DNA of 64,000 nucleotides from Albugo candida (taxonomy: Eukaryota > Oomycota > Peronosporomycetes > Albuginales), in contig JBDOQK010000006.1 in the NCBI GenBank assembly GCA_040437565.1, forward strand, positions 372,001 through 436,000, read 5' to 3'. Position 1 is the first letter of the stretch, and the number at the start of each line of letters is the position of its first letter. A program made the position numbers and the translations under genes. Below are positions 55,697 through 64,000 of this stretch, piece after piece. A model generated the notes under the pieces. It had not been told where the DNA came from. It made no database searches and worked only from the letters and a program-made list of their open reading frames with translations.

Positions 55697-58600
55697 TCAA
55701 TCGAAAGCTTGAAACTCGGCAAGTGGAGCGATCGAAGGTCTTCCGTGAGCACATTGGAACGGTAAGCTGCATCGGCTGAGCTCTGAGAGCAGATGTTGGC
55801 ATTGAGCATGCGAGAGCCATTCTCCAAACATGATGGCACTTCGACAGGCTCGAGATTTGATCAGACGAGTGATCATCGGTGGTCGTTGGTCGATCATTTG
55901 ATCCTCTTCCAAAAGATAATTCACAAACTCACGAAAATCCGATTCCGTCGCTATTCGTCCGTCAAAAATCGGGCTAGTCATTAGCTCCAAACGAGTTCCG
56001 TCGATGGATTCCCTCATTCGAAAATGACTCTTTTCATGGACAATTCTTTGGAATCGAAATCCCCACTCGTCCAGTGTCCTCTCATACACGTGTAAGGCTC
56101 GATCCTCTTGTGCATTCATCCAGAGCTTGATACCCGGAGAGTGCTGATATCGCTCGATATTTCTTTCCGTGCCGTCCATACCGAAGAGATCTTTCTCAAG
56201 CTTTTCTAGCTTTATACGCTCGTCAACTGCATGCTGATCAAACGCCATGATCACACAGATGTCTGTGTTGTCACCTGAAAGTTTCGTGCTCGCGAGAATG
56301 AATTTTCGATCCACTTGTCCAAGTACAGCTATATGATCGAAAATCCCTTTGGACACTTTACGAGGCTGAAGGATGTTTGGAAGGTGTATTACGCTCAAAT
56401 TTCGATCGACCGTATTGCAGGACTTTGATTTCTGACATTTTCGGTGTAATCGCTTTATTTTCTGACAGAGATCTCTGTCGATGGGAGCAAAGAGATCGTT
56501 CCTGATCTCGCTCTGATTCGTGATACAGCATCGATCGTTTTCATCGGTAAGTCTTTCTGCATGGTATCGTGCATTGCTAAAAGTACACGTAGTTGCCCGC
56601 ATTTTCTTTGTAGAGCGGAATGGCGGAAAAGTATCACTGGGAAATAGAACCTGATTCATTACACGCGACTTGAGTCGTGTCAATACATCGTTCCCCTCGT
56701 TCTTGGCGTAGCCCACGCTTTTCAAGCGCGATGCAGCCTCCACATTGGAAAGTGCTTCCGACTCGATCTCGATACGTCTTGACTTTTCTCGCCTCTCATC
56801 GGCTTTCAATGCGTGGAAACTCGGTCTTTTATGTCGTCTATAGCCAGTTGATGTGGCATTTGTTCCAAAAGTCGATTCACTTGAGAGAGAAATTTCTTTA
56901 AAAATCTTCGACTTGGAGAGCATTATCTGATACATCGACTCAGCGGTCTATTCAATCGATGAAAAATCACGAGTACCTTTGCAACTTGCGTCATGACTGC
57001 TTGGAAGGCGTCGTACGAAGCGAAAATCACATCGCGTTTCGTGTCCGTTTGCATCACATCGACAGCATTTCTTCCTGCTTGGATTGCCAACACAAACACC
57101 AGCAAGCCTATTACGCATACTCCGTTATACAATCAAACTCCACAATACATTGCCATACATCCATCGCATGTCAGCGCAATTTGCCTCGAAATCAGTTTGG
57201 ATACTTGAGCCTGGAAACTCGCATGAGGGCGATTGTTTAAAAACGCATATTGATAGCAAATTCGAGCGTGTTTGGTCGTCTGAACGATCTGCCAATTTCG
57301 AGAGGATACTCCCGTGATTGTGACTCCGAAGTAGCCGCAAACTGAGTACTCCGGTGTCGCGTAATGTAAATACTGCAATTTATTTGCAATAGCGGACCCA
57401 AATATTTGAGTTAATCGATCGATGTACTCATTGACTTTTTCGATGTGAAAAGTACCAATGCGATTGGAGTGAGGACTCGCTACATATATCATGAGTTCGG
57501 TATCACTCTCATTCTGCCGTACCGTTTTCGCATATGATTTCAAACGAGATTTTAGGCCAAATTAATGAGAGACACTTGAGAAAGTTGCGTATACGCGTGA
57601 GAGCGGATTGTTGGTATCGGCTTGTGCTCAGAAGCTTATGTCGAATGGGGAGTCTGGCAAATAGATTCCTCACCGAAATGGTCACTCCTGAGGTCAAACG
57701 ACGTGAGTTGGTGTCTCGAGCGTTGTAAACAACCTCAGTGTTCTAAGGGAGTAGCAATGGGTATAAGGAGGAAGACGGGATGGGAGTGGTCTCACGTCAA
57801 AGACTTTGCGATGCACAATCCATTCGTCTCGTGCTCGACTCTCAATTTCAACGTCCGCTACAGCTATCAGCGAGGCAAGGAATGTACCATGTGCTCCGTA
57901 GTACGCAGATGTATCGCGATTTTCAAATACTATTCACGATGAGTGCATGAGGTATTTCCCACTCTTGATCACCTACCGATTTCCTCTTGCATCAAAGTGA
58001 AGAGTGTATCGGCTTTAAGTCCATTTCCTAATCAAATGTAGATTCACGAGATGCAAGAGCACAGCTGAGATATCGTCTACCATTATCGATAACGGAGAAG
58101 CTCGCTTGGGGTAGATTGAGGTACAATTTGATCGCAGAAGCTTGTGCGTCAATGGCGTTATACACAGCTACACAGTGAGGTCATACACATGAGGTAATTA
58201 ACTGGAGTATTTTGCATACTCTCAATGATCGCGGTTACGAGATGAGGGATTCGATGGCACGGATGAATAAGGTTTTCATTCAAAGTTTTCTTCATTCTTT
58301 GTATTGTAACGCAATCACTCTGTTGCTTACATTGCACATAGCATCAGCATAAATTTCAAACGCAANNNNNNNNNNNNNNNNNNNNNNNNNNNNNNNNNNN
58401 NNNNNNNNNNNNNNNNNNNNNNNNNNNNNNNNNNNNNNNNNNNNNNNNNNNNNNNNNNNNNNNNNGTATAAGGAGGAAGACGGGATGGGAGTGGTCTCAC
58501 GTCAAAGACTTTGCGATGCACAATCCATTCGTCTCGTGCTCGACTCTCAATTTCAACGTCCGCTACAGCTATCAGCGAGGCAAGGAATGTACCATGTGCT

Positions 58601-58985
58601 CCGTAGTACGCAGATGTATCGCGATTTTCAAATACTATTCACGATGAGTGCATGAGGTATTTCCCACTCTTGATCACCTACCGATTTCCTCTTGCATCAA
58701 AGTGAAGAGTGTATCGGCTTTAAGTCCATTTCCTAATCAAATGTAGATTCACGAGATGCAAGAGCACAGCTGAGATATCGTCTACCATTATCGATAACGG
58801 AGAAGCTCGCTTGGGGTAGATTGAGGTACAATTTGATCGCAGAAGCTTGTGCGTCAATGGCGTTATACACAGCTACACAGTGAGGTCATACACATGAGGT
58901 AATTAACTGGAGTATTTTGCATACTCTCAATGATCGCGGTTACGAGATGAGGGATTCGATGGCACGGATGAATAAGGTTTTCATT
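55697..58985 (-). CDS. MLH3: MutL homologue MLH3
   Basis: DNA mismatch-repair and meiotic-crossover endonuclease subunit, partner of MLH1. The C-terminal part has the metal-binding endonuclease motif DQHAVDERIKLE, ACRSAIMFGEWLSHAQC and CAHGRPSIAPL, as in MLH3. The N-terminal half follows with introns: NAIDAQASAIKLYLN and SFSVIDNG (GHKL ATPase), ARLPIRHKLLSTSRYQQSAL, YSVCGYFGVTITGVSSRNW and ICYQYAFLNNRPHASFQAQV. The ATP-lid motif, normally YGFRGEALASI, reads YGAHGTFLASL. The 5' exons fall in a 605-bp repeat around the gap at 58366-58465, and the most upstream ATG that I can place is 58985. The first splice junction is unresolved, so the residue before NAIDA that carries the catalytic glutamate cannot be read with certainty. 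Confidence 0.9.
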
Positions 58986-59070
58986 CAAAGTTTTCTTCAT
59001 TCTTTGTATTGTAACGCAATCACTCTGTTGCTTACATTGCACATAGCATCAGCATAAATTTCAAACGCAA
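57761..59070. repeat. 100-N gap flanked by 605-bp direct repeat
   Basis: 57761-58365 equals 58466-59070, with N at 58366-58465. The 5' exons of MLH3 are present twice. Confidence 0.95.
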
Positions 59071-59352
59071 TCCTTTATTTTGCGTTACATAATGAGTTTA
59101 GTACATGATTTCAAGTACATAGATAGTACGATAAGGGAGTGGCCGTCAAGGCTCATGCAGAAAGTATAGGGGTGAGTAGGGTAGCCATGTATTGTTGCTG
59201 TTTGAATGGACATAAACAACGTACAGCAAATCGCGTACTCTACGACTAATACAAAACGACCATTTCACCAGTCGTAACGATCGAATACATTGCGTTGATT
59301 CCAACTTTATTTCACAAGCTCCGTCATTTGCCGGTTAAGTACAGTTTTTACG

Positions 59353-59913
59353 ATGAGTTCTCCTTCCGCTTTTTCGCTTACAAAGCACGAAGCCATGATG
59401 AAATGCCCATGGCAATGGCGACCTGCATTTCTGGACGAAAAACGCGAGAGTCGGAAACGCAAGGCTGGGGACGGGTGTCTTTACGATCCCGTTGATCCTA
59501 GTTTTGTGGATCATTTAGTGCCCGTGTATGCAAAGCGTTTTTGTTACAATGCTTTTGTGGAATCCGAAGAAAAAGAAAAAATTGAGAAAGAGATACAACG
59601 ATTAAGAACGCAACAAACCTTTGAGGCGCGTGGTGAGACGTCTGAGGACGCAGACGAGACCGGCGATTTGACGAAAAAGGAGCAACTCTCTCACACATTG
59701 AGTGGCGGAGGTTCAAAAGATATTAGTGAGGAGAATCTTGCTTTGGTTGACAGTATTATGGTAATGTCCAAAAGAGCAATGGAGAAGCAACACACACATC
59801 ACGCGACTTTGCATTTAGTATCAGACAATATTGAGGAAAATCATCTGGTCATTTGCGGAACGTTAGACTTTTCAATGGAATACATAACCGATACCGATAC
59901 CGTTAGCTATTAG
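59353..59913 (+). CDS. Unknown acidic/basic nuclear-like protein (186 aa)
   Basis: ATG at 59353 opens a single frame to 59913. It begins MSSPSAFSLTKHEAMMKCPW and has a basic patch KRESRKRKAGD that could act as a nuclear signal. DPVDPSFVDHLVPVYAKRF looks like a conserved core. An acidic coiled-coil stretch (SEEKEKIEKEIQRLRTQQ) and a helical region follow, and the end is YITDTDTVSY. A second ATG within ten residues (MMKCPWQWRP) could be the start. No family is recognised; a nuclear role is only suggested by composition. A TTAGC-rich short repeat follows the stop. Confidence 0.6.
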   Translation: MSSPSAFSLTKHEAMMKCPWQWRPAFLDEKRESRKRKAGDGCLYDPVDPSFVDHLVPVYAKRFCYNAFVESEEKEKIEKEIQRLRTQQTFEARGETSEDADETGDLTKKEQLSHTLSGGGSKDISEENLALVDSIMVMSKRAMEKQHTHHATLHLVSDNIEENHLVICGTLDFSMEYITDTDTVSY

Positions 59914-59940
59914 CGATTAGCCATTAGCCATTAGCGTCTT
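59895..59940 (+). repeat. Degenerate 7-bp repeat at the end of the unknown gene
   Basis: About five units of TTAGCNA (GTTAGCTATTAGCGATTAGC, then CATTAGC twice), preceded by CCGATA units. It resembles a short slippage tract overlapping the stop codon. Confidence 0.6.
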
Positions 59941-60310
59941 CTTTGCAGTTCATCATTGCCTCATTACGATATTTATACACGTATACTGTGACCAAGATTT
60001 GTGTGTAATGTAAAGACTCAATTCCTCGGACTTGGAACTTGCCAAAATAATTTTCCTTCTACGACAAAGGGACGAAGTAAGCGCTGCGATACTAAGACGT
60101 CGAGTAAGAGCTCGATCTTTTCTGTGCTGTATATCGGGAAGTGAGATTGTAATTGCTCCACACACTACATATAGAGTGAGAAATGAGAAGATGGTGATGA
60201 GAAGAGATATTACGAATGCAGGCGTCCGTTCTTCCTCACACGTTCCATGAAATCTGCTGTATACGGCTGAAATCGCTACCGCTCCAGTTCCTTTCTGTGG
60301 CAACTACATG

Positions 60311-62516
60311 TTATATACTACAGACATCCAACATGCTTGTTACCTGAAAAGCATCTGGAAATAAGGACAGATCGAATGCAGCTGGGACTTCATGCGCACT
60401 GAAAAATTCTTCGTATTCTATTAATGCTGATTCCTGAGATTTTGTGCCAATGTCGAGACTTGCACCTACAATCCGATTAGAGAGCGGTGTTCGAGGCGTC
60501 ATTCCTTTCAATTTGGTCGAAACGAGCGGTGACGTCAATGTCGGCGTTGATAGGTCTTCACTCAAGTTGAGTTTGTTGGGTGTGGGTGTTTTCTGTTTCT
60601 TGTTTAGTGCTGAGGGCCTCAAAAGCGCTTCTGATTGTTTCCGAGTATCAAGTGACGTTTGTTGATGATTAGATCTTTCTTCTTTGCTGCTTTCCGGGCA
60701 ATGAACGACTTTCTTATCCGACACAGCACCCATATCGGCTTGGAAAGTTGCAAGTGTCGTCACAGTTGTGAAATTTGGAATTTCTGGTGTTTTGGGGCTT
60801 TGAGGTCCGACCTGTTGCACGGTGATTCCCTCAACCTCTCGGACTCTTGAGGGCTCCGGTGACATCTCAAAGGCGCCCAATTTCATCAGATTTTTATTGA
60901 TTGCTGGAGTTTCACCGATCAATTCTACGCTGCTGATATCGGACTTCTCCGTTCTGACTTCCAAGTTCTCTTCATCGATTTTCTAGAACGGATTCAAGTA
61001 ACAAAAACTTAAAATTTCTCCATATCAGTACCTTTAATTGCGTGTGTGGTGGCGAACTTAACATGGGCGTATGTTGGCTTGTATCATGTGATTCAGAGTG
61101 CTGTTTCTCGAATAAACTGTGTCGTTTGATGTACGGCGTTCTCCTCATTGAAGGGAGCTTATCACTATCGATACTGACATTTGTCAGAGTCTCTTGAACG
61201 GAGGTTTTGTACTCTTTCAGCTCANNNNNNNNNNNNNNNNNNNNNNNNNNNNNNNNNNNNNNNNNNNNNNNNNNNNNNNNNNNNNNNNNNNNNNNNNNNN
61301 NNNNNNNNNNNNNNNNNNNNNNNNTTCTATTAATGCTGATTCCTGAGATTTTGTGCCAATGTCGAGACTTGCACCTACAATCCGATTAGAGAGCGGTGTT
61401 CGAGGCGTCATTCCTTTCAATTTGGTCGAAACGAGCGGTGACGTCAATGTCGGCGTTGATAGGTCTTCACTCAAGTTGAGTTTGTTGGGTGTGGGTGTTT
61501 TCTGTTTCTTGTTTAGTGCTGAGGGCCTCAAAAGCGCTTCTGATTGTTTCCGAGTATCAAGTGACGTTTGTTGATGATTAGATCTTTCTTCTTTGCTGCT
61601 TTCCGGGCAATGAACGACTTTCTTATCCGACACAGCACCCATATCGGCTTGGAAAGTTGCAAGTGTCGTCACAGTTGTGAAATTTGGAATTTCTGGTGTT
61701 TTGGGGCTTTGAGGTCCGACCTGTTGCACGGTGATTCCCTCAACCTCTCGGACTCTTGAGGGCTCCGGTGACATCTCAAAGGCGCCCAATTTCATCAGAT
61801 TTTTATTGATTGCTGGAGTTTCACCGATCAATTCTACGCTGCTGATATCGGACTTCTCCGTTCTGACTTCCAAGTTCTCTTCATCGATTTTCTAGAACGG
61901 ATTCAAGTAACAAAAACTTAAAATTTCTCCATATCAGTACCTTTAATTGCGTGTGTGGTGGCGAACTTAACATGGGCGTATGTTGGCTTGTATCATGTGA
62001 TTCAGAGTGCTGTTTCTCGAATAAACTGTGTCGTTTGATGTACGGCGTTCTCCTCATTGAAGGGAGCTTATCACTATCGATACTGACATTTGTCAGAGTC
62101 TCTTGAACGGAGGTTTTGTACTCTTTCAGCTCACAGGTTTTGAGCGTGGGATGAAGTGTTTCCTGTCGTATTGCGTCTATTTCCACGTGCGTTACAGACT
62201 CGGTGAACGATATGTGGTGGGTTTCTATTTGAATGGTACTTGTATGTTGCTTCGTATCACTCGTCAGTCGAACGTGATCCTCCTGATCCTCAATGATAGT
62301 TTTTGGTTGATCCTCAATGGTAGTTTTCGGAATTAACATTTGGTTAAATAACGGACTCCAAATTTGCAATGATGAATGTATTTTACGCATTATTTGATGC
62401 TGTTTCCGAACTTTAGTGAGTATACGAGTGGCGCATCGATGGGAGGCGCAAATGTTCTCATCAATCTCTTGTAAGAGAAATGTGATGCGCTGCTGGATTG
62501 CGTCGTCATCCGTCAT
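60311..62516 (-). CDS. ASK1: DASH/DAM1 complex subunit Ask1
   Basis: Ask1 is part of the ring-forming DASH complex that links kinetochores to microtubules in fungi and a few other groups. From ATG 62516, the N-terminal 60 residues match the Ask1 domain: ITFLLQEIDENICASHRCAT, then KVRKQHQIMRKIH and LQIWSPLF. The rest is disordered, with many SP/TP sites (QSPKTPEIP, TPTPNK, TPRTP), typical of Cdk-regulated Ask1. One intron (about 61,943-61,894) joins HTQLK to KIDEENLEVRTEKS. The end has EYEEFFSAHEVPAAFDLSLF. An 809-bp repeat around the gap at 61225-61324 duplicates most of it, and only one copy should be kept. The gene is divergent from the histone-fold gene at 62592. Confidence 0.75.
60416..62133. 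repeat. 100-N gap flanked by 809-bp direct repeat
   Basis: 60416-61224 equals 61325-62133, with N at 61225-61324. It is the longest such repeat in the window and duplicates most of ASK1. Confidence 0.95.
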
Positions 62517-62591
62517 GGTTGGTATGAACTGTTATATAACATTATATCGACTGGGTGTCCACAACGTGTTGTAATATTTCACAATTCTATC
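62517..62591. promoter_or_regulatory. 75-bp bidirectional promoter
   Basis: Only 75 bp separate the ATGs of ASK1 (minus) and the histone-fold gene (plus). The perfect palindrome GTTATATAAC at 62531-62540 could serve as a TATA element for both directions. Co-expression of the two genes is inferred. Confidence 0.5.
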
Positions 62592-63953
62592 ATGCAATAT
62601 TGCGTTCGAAAGAGAAACTCTCAAGATCTTTTGATCATTCACGACTCAAAGTACAAGTTTATGGAGAATTATGTGAGTGAAGAAACTATACGTCGTTTCT
62701 TACTTCGAGTCGGCTTTCGAGAATATACCGATCAAGTGGTAGCGTTAGTTCGGTCGTCCTTGCTTGCGTTTTTGAAAAAAGTAACACGGACCATACTCAT
62801 ACTTTCTAACCATTATAAATGTACAAGCATCCGATTGGTCGAAGTATTACAAGCATTAGACTTTCATCAAATCCGTCTTTATGGATTTGATGATGTTTGT
62901 GTTATTGATTGGCCACGAGGAAAGGAAACGATGCATATTACCGAGTTGGTCGAGCTAAAGACAATGCTCACGACACAATGCTGTGAGCCTGAAACGGAAT
63001 TGGGACCGGGAAGTTTTTATAACCGACCAGAATTTGTTAGTAATCTAAAAAGCTGGCCAGAGGATGAGGATGAGGATGAAGACGATGAAGAAAGTGAATG
63101 GTCGTGGACAAATAATACCTCCAGTGAGGACTCTGAAGATAGTGACGCGGAAATTGAGTCAGCTGATTCGGAAACAAGCCCTACTACTGACGGAATCACA
63201 CGGTGTAAGGATCAGAAGGAACGTTTGATGCAATCAATTGAAGCTGCTCAAATGAGATGCGACCAGGAATTGATATTACAGGCATCCGAAAGCTCTGTGG
63301 ATTATGAAGACACACCAATTGGACAGGGATACTTTTCCGATTACGACGATCAAAAACGTTCACAAAATTTAAGTGATTTCGAGGCTCATTTTGTAGAAGA
63401 AAGTTCCGGGTGGAAAATATCTGAAAACTCGAAAAAAATGGAAGACGAGTATGCCGAACGAATACTCAAATCGGAGAACGATCGCGTTGATGGAAATCAG
63501 TACCTGATGTCTCGTCAATGTTTCGCCGATCTGTTCAAAATGATATTGTGTCAGCACCGAACCGTTTCGTCAGCTGCACTTAGTGCCTTACACAACGCTA
63601 CCGAAGGCTACCTGCATCGCTGTCTGACAGAAGGACATTTGGGTGAGGAAATTAAATCCATTCTGCTCACAGATCAAGCCAAACATACAAGAAACATTGC
63701 GTCCATCCTACAGAATCAATTGGATGAAAAGAATGCCAAGGTAACTGAGCAAGAAGTCGTGATTGCGGAAATGAAATGTAAGCAAGAGGAATTACAAAAT
63801 CATATCTTACAGCTACAAAAATTGTTGTATGGGAAAGATGGTGGCAAAGAGAACGATAACCCCAACGCCGACTGCCGTTTCGATGGATCTAGTCTCGGTA
63901 AAACTCCTCCGTTACTTTCTTACAGACAAATACTAATACGTGGTGCGTTATGA
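62592..63953 (+). CDS. Divergent protein with H4-like and H3-like histone folds
   Basis: A single exon of 453 residues. Residues 31-99 read like histone H4: ETIRRFLLRVGFREYTDQVV aligns with the H4 helix-1 region, LLAFLKKVTRTIL with H4 helix 2, TSIRLVEVLQAL with helix 3, and RLYGF is the H4 end (TLYGF). Residues 155-200 are a long acidic stretch (EDEDEDEDDEESE). Residues 303-375 resemble H3: CFADLFKMILCQ, then VSSAALSALHNATEGYLHRC, like H3 SSAVMALQEASEAYL. A coiled coil follows (about 371-414), with a KEN-box-like GGKENDN at 417-423. No histone tail is present. Paired histone folds in one chain recall the fused doublets of giant viruses and archaea, but the acidic linker is unusual. It may be a histone mimic, chaperone or kinetochore protein; this is inference. 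Confidence 0.65.
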   Translation: MQYCVRKRNSQDLLIIHDSKYKFMENYVSEETIRRFLLRVGFREYTDQVVALVRSSLLAFLKKVTRTILILSNHYKCTSIRLVEVLQALDFHQIRLYGFDDVCVIDWPRGKETMHITELVELKTMLTTQCCEPETELGPGSFYNRPEFVSNLKSWPEDEDEDEDDEESEWSWTNNTSSEDSEDSDAEIESADSETSPTTDGITRCKDQKERLMQSIEAAQMRCDQELILQASESSVDYEDTPIGQGYFSDYDDQKRSQNLSDFEAHFVEESSGWKISENSKKMEDEYAERILKSENDRVDGNQYLMSRQCFADLFKMILCQHRTVSSAALSALHNATEGYLHRCLTEGHLGEEIKSILLTDQAKHTRNIASILQNQLDEKNAKVTEQEVVIAEMKCKQEELQNHILQLQKLLYGKDGGKENDNPNADCRFDGSSLGKTPPLLSYRQILIRGAL

Positions 63954-64000
63954 ACAGGGAAACGAAAGAAGACTTTTGATCTGAAAAATACAAACGAAAT

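Noticed and set aside
59953-60303. 116-residue frame with a membrane-like segment after ASK1
   Set aside because: It begins with TTG and not ATG, and no family is visible. A 40-nt intron could join it to ASK1, but ASK1 also ends naturally at 60311.
57761-62133. Tandem gene duplication of MLH3 and ASK1 parts
   Set aside because: The copies are identical, end exactly at 100-N runs and include introns; assembly overlap explains them better than biology.
1-64000. tRNA, rRNA and CRISPR arrays
   Set aside because: I looked for tRNA B-box-like sequences, rRNA-like sequence and regular spaced repeats and found none convincing.

Overview
The window reads as nuclear DNA of an oomycete (water mould), probably an obligate biotroph of the white-rust kind such as Albugo; that genus call is inference. 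Supporting signs are tightly packed eukaryotic genes on both strands, introns of about 49-65 nt with GT..AG ends, intergenic gaps often under 100 bp, ciliary genes (LEKR1-like, B9D2) as expected for zoospores, a DASH-complex Ask1, and oomycete-style genes such as Stealth proteins and a multidomain MAP kinase. No bacterial-style operons, tRNA, rRNA or CRISPR array was seen.

Layout: 0-1.65 kb, 3' part of a UBA-domain protein; 1.97-4.65, coiled-coil LEKR1-like; 5.0-5.4, small unknown ORF; 5.56-7.98, CDK12/CDKC-type kinase; 8.17-13.22, Nup155; 13.3-15.0 (-), ArfGAP-C2; 15.7-16.6, B9D2; 16.6-18.9 (-), CPSF73; 20.05-21.1, nuclear FKBP; 21.4-22.8, nucleoplasmin-like protein whose unusually long intron holds a folded RNA candidate; 22.9-23.4 (-), a pair of tiny paralogous basic proteins; 25.5-26.35 (-), La-family protein; 26.5-30.1, gene-poor and partly decayed; 30.1-31.3, DnaJ-TM-thioredoxin-like protein; 31.3-34.4, accessory stretch with an LTR-element fossil and two true gaps; 34.4-38.9 (-), telomerase reverse transcriptase; 39.3-41.0, SDR/epimerase; 41.3-42.8, metallophosphoesterase; 43-47 (-), two Stealth genes flanking a PB1/LIR/UBA-like protein; 47.4-51.6 (-), PH/NTF2/C2/MAPK/WW kinase; 51.7-55.6, propeller-solenoid coat-like protein; 55.7-59 (-), MLH3; 59.35-59.9, unknown; 60.3-62.5 (-), Ask1; 62.6-63.95, a divergent protein with an H4-like and an H3-like histone fold.

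A technical feature dominates the sequence: there are 14 runs of exactly 100 N, and 12 are flanked by perfect direct repeats (20-809 bp). These look like overlapping contig ends that were scaffolded without merging, not biological duplications. They duplicate or shift parts of LEKR1-like, CDK, NUP155, ArfGAP, TERT, MLH3 and ASK1, so naive models of these genes are wrong.

The items most worth following are the H4/H3-like double histone-fold protein divergently paired with kinetochore gene ASK1, the paralogous 40- and 36-residue proteins, the snoRNA-like intron, the minimal autophagy-receptor-like protein, and the five-domain MAP kinase.
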